A DNA stretch of 64,000 bases from Oreocharis arfaki (lineage: Eukaryota; Chordata; Aves; Passeriformes; Paramythiidae). The stretch's first letter is position 1, and every line of letters starts with the position of its first letter. Where the stretch lies: contig VZRR01010248.1 of NCBI GenBank assembly GCA_013398015.1, positions 124,001-188,000 of the forward strand, in the 5' to 3' direction. A model generated the notes under the pieces. The model saw nothing but the letters and a program-made list of their open reading frames with translations. It did not search any database and was not told the DNA's origin. Shown here one piece after another: positions 10,384-24,600 of the stretch. The position numbers and the translations under genes are program-made.

Positions 10384-13300
10384 TCTGTTAAAGGCTTTTA
10401 TATACTTTTTGTCTTCCTTTCCCATCATTAGTTCATCGAGATATGAACAGTTATAAAAGCACAAGCACTATGTAGCAGCTGTGTTTCAGATCTCTTAATA
10501 TTGGTAACAGTTCAATAACAGGGTCCTAGGCCTAGAAGTGCAGTGTAGAATCAGTGCTGTAGAATGCAGAAAACGCAGTGTCCACGTGAACTTCAGAAAC
10601 ATTTTGCTATACAAGCAGAGCATTAGGAACTTCTCCTGCATGAGATTCCCTTCTCTAAAATGGTGTGAACAGACTTCTGGTGCCATGTCTCACACACAGG
10701 AAGTTATCCATCTTCCTACGGCTGCATATGAAAAGCAGCATTCCTGGGCACAGCATGTTCTCAGCCTTATTTGTCCTCTGAACCCAGAGGAAATTGACTG
10801 TAAACTGAGAATTGTGGAAAAGGATAGCAAATACATCCATAAGATACAGTAGGCAGAGTTGCTAGTCATGAGAGGTCTGGGTTTTTTACCTGAGGCATGT
10901 GAAGCTACACAATTCCTATGGATACAGAAAGCACTTCAATTTGTGTTCCTTTTTTCTATCAGGCTTTGGCTAGAAGCACTTTCATCCTGGAGAATGCATC
11001 TTGCAATAGGAAGACATTGCTGTTGATTCTGGTACTTTTTATATTGCAGAACCCTTTGATGTGTTTAGTTTTACAACAGTCTAAAGCTTTTGCCCCCAAA
11101 TGAAATGTAGAATAATGTGGTTCATGTCATCTTGATATCTTTCCAAATGTGTGTGTGCCTGCAGCTGGCTCAAACACTAAACTCAAGACCACACCACTTT
11201 TTTGTGCACGTCAATTTTTTTCTCCAGTGCAGGAACAATTAAATATCTATCAGTGTATTAAACCTTATCTGTGGCTTTTGCAAAATTTTCATTAAATATA
11301 AAGGTTAGGTTAATTCTAAAAAAGAATGTTTAGACACATTGAATTGAAGGAACAGGGCTGTTTGATTAAATACCTGGCTAGAATGTAACTCTACTTTTTT
11401 TTAGCTTGGAAATAGCAACGTGAAAGCACAGTGTTAAATATATGTGCCACTTTGCAATCAATTCATAAAAATCCTTCCTTTTCCTCTGAGTCTGGTATAA
11501 AAGTGTGTGCATGAGATATGAAAGTGAAATTTGAGTTAACTTTCCTCAATTTAGTGAAAGTCTGCAACAGACTAATTTTACTCATAAAGGACTGAAGCTT
11601 AATTTCCCTTTGCAGCTCTAAGACGTAAAGGGCATTAGTTTTAAATTGAGGAAAGTCTGTAGTGAATTAATTATTCCAGTATTAGGTTGTTCCATACAAT
11701 TATTTGCAAGTGTCTTTTCAGCTGAGTGTATTTTTTGAGTGGCTTCATTTTGTATATCTCTGTCCTTTATCTTTCTCGTGATATAAAAACTACATTTGCC
11801 CCTTTTGATCTTTTTTTTTTTAGAATACTCTCTGTGGCCCAATTGAATTCTCAGCATCCTCTCTCTTTAGAAGAATATGTCAGCTCTCAAGTGCCCAATA
11901 GTTCTTTTTATCTGATGTGGACTTTTTAAAACCCACAAGCATGTCTAGGATATCAGATTAGCTTTAAAATGCTGCCATTCATCTGCTCAGTTTAATGCAT
12001 TCTCAGTCGGGAGTTGCTGTGCTGGCTAAAGGCTATGCCACACTGCAACTCAGAAAATGAGAAAAGAAAGGCAGCCAGGCTCAGGCTAACTATACCATTA
12101 ACTTTCCTTCAGCCTGCAATACATCAGCAAAGCATCAGACCTAATCATGTGGCTTGGGGTTTTTTTAAATAGCTGCTCTACCACAGCAAATAACGATCAG
12201 AGATGTTTATTCAGAAAGGAACCCTGTTTAGTCCTCTGGAAATTTGCTGTTCTCTTAAATATGATATACAGTGACTGCCCATTAATCTTTTAATGCATTT
12301 TTCTCTTTACTTTAAAAAAAATAAGCTATGCTTTGAATGCTTGAGGAAAGGGGAGAGGGGAAATCTTTACCTGTAAAAGGCATGATAATGTACTTGACTA
12401 ATCCCAGAAAATATCTAACATAAATGGTGTTACGTTGCTTTTCCTGCCAGTGGTTGTTGTAGAAACATGTATATTGATTAACTAGTGATGCAAGCCAGCT
12501 CTTTTCTGTGTCCTATTGACTGGATCTGTGTTGTACTTGCTAATACCTAATTGGATCTCAGGGCAGTAAAGCTTGCATTTAATTTATAGACAATTTGCTT
12601 TCATTCCATGTTGGAAGAATCAGGTTTTAAATACCACGGGAGCACAAGATTCAAAACTAATCACCTGTAAACCTTGAGAAAAAAATCAGTTTGAGGCAGG
12701 ATCTCTGCAAAATCTTTAACTACTAGAAGGAGGGAGGATGTGTCAGTAACAGCAGAGAAACACCAGTTCACTGGGGGATTTGTCTGTGTGTGACTTGTGA
12801 AAGACACGGGGTAAATTCAGTAAAAATGACAACAGTGAGCTGCAAATGAATTTCAGCCAGAACATGCCTTTTAATGGATTTTCTGCTTAACCAAAGCATA
12901 TACTATCTGCAAAATAAATATTAGCTATCAGAGGCTGAAATTTGTATTTTAGTTTAGAATACTACTATTCAATTTATTTCAGGAAGTAGAAAGCCAACTC
13001 ACTTATTTAAAGCAAGATGTAAGGACTTTCCATCTTATTTTGTGAGAATAAATGTGTGGATAACGATCACTTATCATCATTTGTATAAAACAGATCAACA
13101 AGCAATGTTTTTATTTCTTGCTTTTCAAATGTACACTTAAAAATCATGTCTTTGTAGAGAAATTCTTGAAAGGTTGTATAAAATTTGGTTTGTGACCAGA
13201 CGTGTTGTGTTTTACTGTATTGCAGGCGTTAAATGACATCACTTAAGACATGCTGCCTCATCTCCTGCACAAAAATAAGGACAAAGAAACAAAACCTAAC

Positions 13301-16300
13301 AGCCTGTGGCTACCAGCCTGCATGAGAGTTGTTTCCCGGGCAGTTCCCATGTTACTCTGTGCATGCCAGGGGAGAAGGACACAGAAATTCCCAGATATGC
13401 AGGAGAAGCTTCTGAGCAACTGCACAAGAACATTAAGGAGCAGTCAACCCCCAGTGCTGCTGCTTCATGGTTTGAAAGCTGCAGGTGGCTCCTGAGGCAG
13501 AGTCCTGTTGCTGCTGGCCAACCTGGCCACAGCTAACAAAAGCACTACAGGAATATCCTTCATTCCTTTTTTCTACCTGAGGGGCAGAAAGCCACGTCAT
13601 GGATTCCCACAGGGCTCTCAGGAGGATCAGTGCTTAGGGCTAACAGGGAATACAGACAAAAAAATTACAGGGCTGCCAAAATTATGCACAAACACCCCAT
13701 GCTTGTCTCATAACTCACTTGCTTTTTCTCCATCTTTGGTGTAAGAAGAAAAAGCAAGGAAGTTATCTGGCTGAATTTCAATCTTGATATCTGTGTAAGA
13801 AATAAGCAAGCTCACACAAGTAATTCTATAAGAGTCTTGGAGTTAAAAAGGCATGTGGAGGTGAAAAGGGGTGTTTGGGTGTTTTTTTGAGGGAGTAGAG
13901 TTGTATTTTTACCATCATACTAACAACTACACCTCAGTCCTCTGTTCCTTAATATGATCAGAAAAATTCTTACATCTTTTGAGTCTTTGCTGTTGGTTGT
14001 CCCAGTGTCCAAGTCCCTCTTGTGATGTGTGTCTGCCATCCCCACTGTGCAATCATTGTTCTCTGTATGAGAAGTACATAAGTACCTGTGGCTCATTTTC
14101 TCAGCAAAGGTACTCTCTCAAGCATGGCTAGTGAAAAATGACTGCTGGCAGAAAAACATCTACCCTGGCCCCATTCCCCCCGAATGATTAGTGACATGCT
14201 GACACTGCAGACCTTCCTTCCCTCTTGCATCTTGACTTCTTTTGATTACGGCTCCAATGAGGCAGAGTTTGTGTGTGTGCCTGGACTCTGCTACACAACC
14301 CATCTACAAATAATTTTGTGCCAATAACTTCTGACCAGGTACATCTGTTGACACCTTTTGACTTTTCCCTTCACACCTCTTTTTCTGTGCTGATGAAATA
14401 AGCTCTATGAAACATTGTATCTTCCCACTGCTAATTAGCTAGAAAATGTATGCCTTCATTCCAGTAGCATAAACTTGGTAGCATTTCTCATCCTTCCATT
14501 TTTGTGCTGCCAGTGTGTGTTGTAAGGAAATTGGTGAGGAGCTGGGAAGGGTCAAATGTCAAAAGTTTAAAAGATGACGACGTGAGAAAGCTGCAGGAAA
14601 GTGAGAGACTTCAAAAATTGAGTAGAGGTGTCAGAGTGATAGTGAATGTCTAGAATGTTGGCATAGAATTTGTAGTGGCAGCTAATGAAACAGATCTGTC
14701 CCATTTTTGTTCTTTCTCCCAGTCAGAAACAAGGCATGAATCAAGCAGAAGACCTTCAAGGAGCTGAACAGCCAAATTCCTTCACTTTTTCCTTGATGTC
14801 TCTTTAGAACTGGGATCAATGCAATTATGGGTGTAAAATGGTTTCCAACTAAACAACAGCTGCAAAAATCTTATTCTTTGTTTGAACTGCTTGCCTCAGC
14901 CCTGCCCAATTCCCAAGAATAGTCTTAAATCTAAGACTATTTATCAAAGATTTACTAACACTTGTAATCTATTCCCAAAGACAGATAGGAAATGAGACTG
15001 GAATGGGGGAATATGGACAGCATTATGTCTTGTGCCATAGTGAAGTGCAGGTATCTTCTGTCTGTGTGCTTTTCTTGTGATAGCCACTGTCCTGGGGATC
15101 TTTTTAATCTCTCTGCTGAGTAACTGCTCATCTTGTTCTTAGCTGGGGGCTCTCAGTGCTCCTTGGATGGAAATAATAAATACCTGCTCTTCTGTGTGCT
15201 CCCACTGAGCTGTTTCTGAGAGATTGCTCGTGGTGGCCAACGCCACGGCTGCAAGCTTGGGGATTTGGCCTTTAATCACCTGCCTTAATCTGCCCGCTGT
15301 GTGGCTGGAGCACACGCTGAACTGAAGGGGGCTTGTGTTGGAGGCCCAAGAAACATAATGTAGGCGAAAAATGAGAAGCAAACCCATGTTTGTATTTGTT
15401 GCATGCATTGCATAAAGTCCATTTCTCAAAGCTCTGCAGACCTTTTTCTTTCCAAAGAAATTTTTCTTCCAAACTGAGCTCTTTCTTACTTCATTTTCTT
15501 CACTTTTAAAGTTAAGAAAACTTCCACATGCAAGAAGAAAAATCTATATATGAAGTTAGAGCTCTCTAGGTTTTTAAACACTTAGATCTTTATTTTACTA
15601 AACTCTGCTTAAAGGGAAAAATGTTTTATTCATGCAGATCACTTATGTATTACGATACCTCTCAAATAAATATTGAATATTTAATATATCCTCAGTATAG
15701 TATGTAATTCGTGCTGGAAGCCTTTTCTTGAAAGAAATTAGGCACTTATTAGAGAGTTTAAAAAAGAAAACAAAGTATCAAGTTGATAGTTTATGTTTAA
15801 TGGGTTGCTCAAAGTAGTATTTTGCTAAACTTAATAAAAAAAATCCCACTGTCGTGTCTTTATTTCCTCCATACAGCCTCTAGTAAAAATGTGTTTTAAA
15901 AAGGTTAGCTGAGCTGATCTTGAGAAAATAATTTTTTTTGTGCTTTACATATTTGTAAATGTATCTTTTAGTACATGTAGGAATGGACAGCTAGGAAGAA
16001 ATCTCACATCATTCATACAAAAGAGTAGGTACACCGTTTCTGCGTGGTTCATGATTTGTCAGAATAACCTTGCCGCTTGTTCACATTGAGAGGTTTTCTT
16101 ATTGAGGAGATTCCTGAAGGATTGCAATGGCGTGCACTGTTATCTTCTAATGGAAGTGGAGTCAGGACTGATATGCAGACTATCTGATCAGCCAGGCTAG
16201 CAGGGAATAAAAGGTATTGATTTGAAGAAATGCTTGAGGGAGTGACATTGGCCATGCAATGACATATGTTTAATGAGAAGGCTTATGACTTGCCAATAAA

Positions 16301-17419
16301 AAGCTTAACCACATCCCTATGTTATCTGGGCATTATTGTTCAAAATAAGTTAAAGGATTTTTTACTACCTCTAAGTGTCTTCAAAGAAGATTGTGTTCAG
16401 GTACAATTATAGTCAATATGCTTAACAAATGTTTCTCATTGATAAAGGTCTCGCTTCTTCTTTAGTAGCTTAATGCAGTATTAAAGAAAAGATTCCACAG
16501 ATGTCTGGTTGTCCCAAATCTGGGATTTTTCACCCTGGGTTTTTTCTCATCTACATCCGTCTTGCCATAATTAACAGGGACAGAAATCTAAAATTTCAAA
16601 GAGAGAAAATGTACCTGTAAATCCACTCTACAAGACACATTAAGAGTTTAGTGATCCTGGGAGAGGTAGGCTTGCTAACTTCACAGTCCTTAAACATGGT
16701 CATTACACCTGCAATAGTGAGTAAATTTAGAAAGTGCTAAGAAATTGGATTGTAAGAGGTATAATTCCTGTTCTCCAGCCATGTCAGCTTGGGAGCCCTG
16801 CCTTATGTTGCATAAAGCCTAATCGCTGCTGGGAATGAAGTGAGCATTAGAATTCTTGGAATCAGCATAGATAAAAGCACATGCCTCTTTACCTGGCACA
16901 TGTGCTGCTCATGGAAAACGCATTCAAACCCTATCTGTAATTTAAATTCCATGTGGCCAAAGGTTCCTTAAAGATGGTTAGATTTTCTCCTGGGGAATCT
17001 ATGCTGTGAAAGTCCCACATAGCACTGAATTTGCTATATGAGATGTGGTTCTGTCTTCAGTTTCCTGTGTTTTATAAGGGCAGGAATATGGGAGAGGGGA
17101 ACTGTATTTATTTGGGTGCTTCATTCCATTCCTCTGGGAAGCCTCGACCATTTTCAGGCTCTGCTTTCAAACCAGAAATTCCCAGAAATTTATGAGATGG
17201 GTTCTTCTGACTAATGCTGTGTAGAGCAAAATTCTCCTATTGCAGTAAACTTTGTACAAAGAAGGAATAACTCTCTAAATTCACAAAACTGAAAAAAAAA
17301 AAAATAAACTGTGTTTTATTTCAGTAGGTGTATTGTTTAAGACAAATGCCTTTTTAGCTACTTTTGAAGGCTCCTAATGCTATCAAACTGTTAACTGCAG
17401 GGCCACACCGTATTTTTCA
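10384..17419. other. Unique non-coding sequence
   Basis: No gene was recognised. An open frame of about 105 codons at 10538-10852 begins at GTG and has its first ATG only about a third of the way in. A patch at 13250-13560 is GC-richer and open in more than one frame. Stretches at about 12000-12320 and 12420-12610 have few homopolymers and many AT-hook or homeodomain-like words, as seen in conserved non-coding elements. A 13-A run lies at 17292-17304. Confidence 0.5.
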
Positions 17420-17790
17420 TTTAGTAAATGTTTTCCCAAGCCAAGGGAACTATAAATTATGAATAAGCCTTTAACAAAAATACATGAATAGGTAATATCA
17501 GCTACAATCTCCTATTATTACCAGCACGAGATATTGCCTAATGTTATATTTAAATTATGCAGATCAGAATAATTTGGTATATATCAAGGGATAAATTACA
17601 TTGTTCCGTGCCACCTTAATTATATCTTTTGACATGAAAGAAGCTATCTGAGTGCTTTGCTAATTAATCTTGTCACTCTTGACCCAGAAACACGCTCTGT
17701 GTGGGTTGTTTCAAATTGCTGCACTTAAAAATGCTAAATATATAATTTAATTAATATTGATATTAGAAGGAGTTCTAATCCATCCTGCTG
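17420..17790. other. Candidate conserved non-coding element
   Basis: This is a low-repeat, low-homopolymer stretch dense in words bound by homeodomain and related factors: CTAATTAATC near 17660, TTTAATTAATATTGATATTA near 17740, TTAAATTATGCAGAT near 17550 and AAATTATGAATAA near 17450. It contains no open frame of note. The call rests on sequence texture only; conservation could not be tested here. Confidence 0.25.
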
Positions 17791-20700
17791 TCAAGGAAAG
17801 TTTGAAAGCTGGTTGTTTCTACACCATCATGCAAGTCAGAAATGTGTAGAATTAATTTTTTTCATATATAAGAGTTTTTACTGCATTGCACTTACTGCTT
17901 TCTCTTGAGCTGACTGGCCATTCTTTTTCTCCTATCAGTGTCTAAGATGATCAGACAGTTTTGCCTGTTGCAAGCTTTTGTTTACGCCGATATCTCATAC
18001 CTCTAAAGCAAATCTAGCTTCTTGTATCACTTTCTTTAAAAAAAGATATATTGTATAGGTAGGATCTCCTTACAGATTTAATACTTTTGCAAATGAAGAA
18101 GCTAAAAGATATGCATTTGAGACATAGAACAAAAGCTGTATTTTTTCTCAAGCTCAGTAGATAAAATAAATGGGAAAGCCTCTTCAGCTTTAAGCCCTCA
18201 TTATGCTGTCAATAAATCTAACCATTTTTAACACCTTAGTTGTATAAAATAAACAGATTGCTACTTAATGGGTTCTGTATTCAGGGCTTCCCTACCAACG
18301 AGTTATCTCCCCAGAGCCCCTGGGTATAAAGCAGACCCTTGTTTCTTTCCTGTCCTTAACGCAGAGACTATGTTTTTCTTTCACTGGGGTCACCATCTCT
18401 TCCAGTGATAAAAGGATTTATTTATTCTTTCTTACAATATATAAATGAACTTTTAAATGTAAATGCCCTCTTAGAAATTACTTCCTTGCCAGACTAGGGG
18501 AGTTTTAGGGAAGATGATGATTCAGGACACTTAGGTGTGTCTCTCCTTGGTACACAGTAGCACCTATCAGTGTTAAACTTCAAAGCAGACAGCCCCCAAA
18601 ATATGTAGATATGTAGCACAATATCTTTCTGGTTAATATGTTTCTGGTGGAAAATCTTTGTTCTTCTCTACTTCCAAAGTTCAAAACCGTGATTTTTTTT
18701 TCCGCTTTGCATATGCTACCAGGATTATCTAGCTTAAAATTAGCTTGCTTTTGAAATAAGTTGAGAAGAAATTTTAATATCTCTAAACTAAAAATACTCT
18801 AAACTTTTTATGGTAGTCTAGGAACTTGAAGTAGAAAATCAAATGAATCAGTGGATTGTGTGGAATTATATTTACTCCTTTATAACCAGTTATAAAAGCT
18901 AGTAAATAGCTTGGAGCATTATGCATTTGTTTTAGTACTTTTACTCTTTCTCCCCTTACTGGGAGTGCTAACACCTCCAAGGGTTTGAGTGAGAAACTCT
19001 TTCAAATGCAAGGACAATGAAATTGTTCCAGGTATCCATGAGACAGCTGTTGTGGCATCTACTTGGCCATTAGCAGACTATGTCACCTAAAATCAATGCT
19101 ACAGAGGTCTTCTCGTGCTCTCATTTAGGCATCAGTATTTTGGGTTTTTTTCTGAGAAACTGGGATATGATAGAAGGAAAGAATCCCGCTGAACACAGAG
19201 ATGTTACAGAAAACACCTATGACTGAGAGGCTCCATGATGCCTTGGAAGGAATTTGAAGCAGCACAAATGCAGGCTGCACTCTTTAGGGAAATTTTCCCA
19301 GTAGACCAGTTCTCTTCAGCTGGAATTAATATCAGATAAGTGTCCGGATCTGAAAGATCAGTGTGTCACAACACTGAACTCTCGAAACAAGATCCAGAGT
19401 TTTCAGTATGAAGAGTTTTTTACTGGCTCTAAGATTAAAGCAGTTACATTCAGCTCGCCTCAATCCCTCAGGAAATTTGCCAGGTGCTCTCCCAGCTGTG
19501 AGATGCCTCTGCCTTGGCCATGAGAAAACACAGGCACAGCATTTGTGTAAAGAAAAGTAACAATCATCCAAGCATGAGAGAGACAAAAAGGAAAGAGAAT
19601 TTGGGTCGTGTCAGTCATTAATGTTCCTGCTCGAGTTTGATCTTGCATTCCTATAGACAGCTGTGTTAACAATCCATGCCTTGATTAGAAAAAGGTGTGA
19701 ACAGCTGATATGGAAAATCTGGATTCCAGCATGGGTTCTGCTGCTTTTCATCAATTTCTTTGCCAAAAGCAGCCAAATGCAACAGTTTGGTAAAGTCAGG
19801 AAATTTGTAGTAAACTTGTGCTCTGATTTCCTTTATTTATTCATATTTATGTTAAAACTGTATAATATTTTATAAATTCCAGTAAAACAGGTCCCAATAT
19901 TTATTATATATTTAATATATATTCAAAAACCTTTTACCTAAACCAGGTTCTCACTGCAGATAAAAGCCTATGTAGCCCAGCTAAGTAAATTTTATTTATC
20001 AGAATGAACTCAATAATAATATTGTTTACACTTCTACATTTAATTAAATTTTGTTACATGATAAAATTTTCTTATAAAGAAATCTTTAAAAACATCACCA
20101 TCAAGTTGCAATACCAAATTTCTCTTAATAAATAAGTAATGACTCCCTGTATTTAGGTGGTCCCAAAACCGTTGTGTTAGTTATAGTCAGAGTTTATTTC
20201 AAATCAGTAAAAAATAGCCACTTTTAACATATGGCAGTTCCATACAATGCCTTCTAGTTTTTACAAGGAATATTGTATAATACTGAAAATTCTATAGTAC
20301 TGAAAATGCACTGGTAAAATAAAAATGCTGTCTATAATGAAATTAAATGAAGCTCAATCAGGAGATTTTGATGAGGAAAATCTTTAATGGGTGAGGCCAA
20401 TGGCTTCAATAATGCTGGTTTGCAAATGAACAATATTTATTGTTTATCATTTCCTGGGAGACTATTTAATTCCACTTCAAGGTAGCATATAGGTTTATTT
20501 TTCATTAGTTAATAATTTTGAAGAAATGAACTGTGATTATAAGGTTTTCCCAGCTGGCTAGGTGTTGATTCTTTCTTGTTCCTCCAAACATAGTACAAAT
20601 TCTGCTGGGGTTTGTTGGACATGCTCTACCACAAAGTAGGATATGCATTGCTTTTTTTTCACTTAAATACTGCAACTGATCCATTTCAGCCCTCCATTTT

Positions 20701-21621
20701 ACATATATATAGTTCATGAATGAGAAAACATTTACCTGAAAAAAGGAATGTCTCTATACACATTTGTTTATTTATTTCTCTCGAAAGCAAGAAAAATTAC
20801 CCTGCAGTAATCATGTCTTTAATCACCCCTTTAAAAAACAGGCATGCAAGAGGATGCAACAAACACGTTTTTATTAGTACCAAATAGATGGAATTTGAGA
20901 GATTCTTTAGATGTCTAAATATAATGTCCTTGTCATAGAAATTGTTAGCCAGAAGACATGTTATATATCTTCCTAGAACAAGTTAAAATATATTCCAAAT
21001 CAAGCCCAAAAAAAGAGTCCTCTTCACTGAAGTGTCGATGTTAAACTGACATTGGAGTCAAGAGGTGCTAAGGATGTTGTGGGAACTAGAAGAGAGGTCA
21101 GAACTGAGTCAGCCTTTGCCTGCCTTCCTGTTCCTGAGAATATGTGGAGAAATGGAAAATCTAATGCTTAAAATAAAAGTAAGTGATAGGATATTGCCCT
21201 GAAGTCCTCAGGAACTGTCAACTCTATTAAGGGCACATCGATAGCCTGTCCTGGAAACCAGGTCATCCTCCTTCCTCATAAGCCAAAATTTCTTAATTAT
21301 TCTGCCTTAACACATTTATTAGGAACTGTAGGCATCCTCATAATTAACTACTTCGTTGTTTAAACTAGTTCTATGTGTGCAATGGCATCTTTTTTTTTAC
21401 AGTCTCCACACCAATTTAGGTTTTATTAGCCAAAAAAAATAGGATAATAAAGTTACCAATTAGAATAGAGCAGCCAGATAGAATATACCTCAGTTTAAGT
21501 TGTGCCTAAACTACTTTACTGGCATTAGAACACTCAAAAAATATTCTTTGTCAATTGGTTCAAGGTCCTCAATGTTTTTCACTCTTAACGGAAAAAAATA
21601 TCCCTTTCTAAGCCTTCAATT
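17791..21621. other. Unique AT-rich non-coding sequence
   Basis: No gene or mobile element was identified. AT-rich runs such as 19895-19925 (TTTATTATATATTTAATATA) are present. Short open frames do not resemble known proteins. Confidence 0.55.
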
Positions 21622-21653
21622 AAACAAACAAACAAACAAACAAACAAACAAAC
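21622..21653 (+). repeat. (AAAC)8 microsatellite
   Basis: Eight perfect AAAC units occupy 32 bp. The flanks are unique, and I see no SINE or LINE body upstream for which this could be the tail. Confidence 0.95.
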
Positions 21654-24600
21654 TTGTAATCAAGGCAAAACCTCATTATGTTTTAAGGATATGATCTGGT
21701 CTTTTCTTCATTCCTTAAAAAACTTGTTCTTTTATCAACTGTTTTTTTCTGTAGCATTTTTTTGTTTAGTTAATGATGTGATGGATGCTGATATATTAAG
21801 GTTTAATTTGATACATTTTTTTGTAGCATGATGTAGTATTTCAGTGCCCAAAGTGTAATTTTTTTTGTATCAACATCAGGGTCAGATTCTTTCTTAAAGT
21901 ATAAACTCAATAGATAGAAAGTGCATCCTATAGGGTTGTTATTTATCTTATATGTTTATTACTTTTTATCTGTTATTCCCGGTTTCTCCAGCACAGTTTT
22001 CTCCCTCAATCACATAAATGCTCTTTATTCTCCATACAATTTCTATATCATCTTTTTTTTTTTTTTCCTCCACATTTTGTGCAAAATAGATGGCAGTAAA
22101 CTTTCAAAGTCAGGGCATCAGCTGCAGTCCTCTCATAACTCTGGTTATGACACAAATCAAACATAAATCCAGATCCATGGTATTTGATTTGTCAGTAGGT
22201 GAGTCAATATCATCCATTCCCGCTTTGTGGCTGTATTATTTTAAAGTATATATGTCAAAACTTCTTAAAAGTTATGAAGTATCAGTTCTGTCTCCTTTTG
22301 TTATACATTAGATTCTCACAAATCAGGATGGGTATTGAAAGGACTTTCTCCAAGACATAAGGTAAAGCCTGAAATAGAATTCAGAGTTTTGGAAGGGCTT
22401 TTTCTTTAACTCGGTAAAGCAGGAGGTTACCTGGTGTGCTTAGTGACAGTAAGCAATGATTATATTATTTTGGCCTTTTCTCGTGCTGCATTATTAAAAT
22501 AAAACAAAGTGGTAAACCCAGGACCTGTTAAACAGAATGTTCATTTCATGATAAATTTAAACACTTTCAAATTTTCCATGAATGAAGATAGTTGCATTTT
22601 CAGAACTTTTAGAAGGGAAACAACTAGTGTAATATCAATTCAAACATCAAAACAATCAAATTAATTTCCCTATCATACTTACATTATTATGAAATTTCCT
22701 AAATGAATAATTGTAAAAATTAGTTGGTTTAACATATGTTCCATGGCTGATGTAGTAGATTTGCTGATATTATTCTTAGTTGATTTCAATGAAATATGTG
22801 GTTCCCAAGAGAAAATTTCTCGCTCAAATATTTTCAGTAGTTCAAGTTTTACTGACTTATTTTGAAATAAAATGTTCTGGTTCTAGATATATCTGGAAGA
22901 AATTGGCCTAATTCTTTACATGTATTTTTAAACATGGTAATTTCAAATTATTTTTTGAGGGGAGGGTGTGGGCAGCAGGAGCAGAGACGACAAAATAGGT
23001 GACACAGGACTGAAACTTAAGATGATATTCTGGATATCACATTCTGCTTTTTCATTTCTGTAATCTTTAATTATTGACATGATCCATATTGATTCTGATG
23101 AAGTGGTCTAAGTGTCCTTTACCTGGACATTTCTATTAACTTTAAAATAGTTATGTAGCCTTGAGAAAGATACAATTTATAATAAAATGTAATGAAATTT
23201 CAGAAACTTGGAATTCTATAATTATATGGAAATATCCAAGAGATTCATAGAGTTGAGGACCACATTCATTGATAGGACAGAATTATTGTTAGAAAAATAC
23301 ACATTTTTGTTAGTGGTTTCTTTAAAAGTTTTCTGCAGCTTGATCAGCCTTTCAGTAAATAGGTAATCTAATAAAAATTGCGTTTAGCAATTTCTTCTTT
23401 TAGGCATCCTTAAAGTTTCCACATTTTGTATAACATTTTAATCTACATTCATCCCAACAGAGTTTAAGTACAAGTTTCACTACTTAATCTGAAAAAGCTC
23501 ATTCACATTAATAGCATGTTAATCTGTAAGCTTAACATTTGTCTTTGGTAATAATTGCTGTTTAGTTTTATAAAACACTCAATTAATGTCTTGCTAAATT
23601 ACATAAAGATCATAATAGGCATTTAATGGATGCTTTTAAAACTGAAGTAGAAATTACTTTAGATTATAAGTAACTATAGGTTTATAAAGCCATCATTATA
23701 TATCTATTAAGACCATTTAACTTAAGTGTTCCATAATTAGGGAAGAGCCAGAATTTTAATGGCACATTTGCAAACTCCTATCTAGGACTTCCGAAAACAG
23801 CTCTCCTTTTATCCTAGAAGAGAGTTTGCACTCTCTGCAGGTTTTATTTAAGAAATTTTTTGGTTTTTTTTTTTAATTTGCAAGTCATATCCTTCTAGAC
23901 TATAGTCAACACTATGGGACAGAAATAAGAAGATAAAAATTATCTTCAATATTTGAAAAAAAGTAATTGTAAGATTAAATTTAGTTTACAAAGTGTAAAG
24001 ATTGAATCTCTCTATGAACTGTTTCAGCCAAACTCTTAACAAGGAGAAGCAGAGTAGTTTTACCTCTGGATGACTGACTGAAAACAGGCAAGAACAATAA
24101 CTTTGATCAAACTGAGTTCTTTTGGCCTAAATCTCTCTCTTATGTAGCTGTCCAGATCATAAAAATATACTTGTCCTTGGTTCTTCTGTATTCAGTATCA
24201 TTGGACATTCCAACAAGCTTTTACTTTTAATCATGGAGAAAATGAAGTGTGTTGAGCTCCCAGATACACCCCAGTATGGAAACAGGGCTCCTCAGGACAC
24301 AAATTTTGCCCAAGACCCTTCTGTTCCATTCTTAACTCAGCTGTCAGATCTCACTTTCCTAACAGCTGACACTCAGAGTTTTAAATGTTCTTCCATAGCT
24401 GAATAAAGAGATTTTCCACCTAAAATCTTTATTTTAAAAAAAGAACAAGAAAAAAGAAGCTATCTTGGACTATTTGTTTACTTACATGCAAACACAAAAC
24501 AGTCTTCCCAAAGCCAAGGAAATATGTAGAAAGACCACTGGTTTCTCATTTCTTTCAAAACACAGTTTAATAATAGTAGTGATACATAAGTTGGTATTTC

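Noticed and set aside
10538..10852. 105-codon + strand open frame with a protein-like second half
   Set aside because: It opens at GTG, its first ATG is about 34 codons in, and frames of this length are expected several times by chance in 64 kb of such DNA. No family was recognised and no splice sites frame it.
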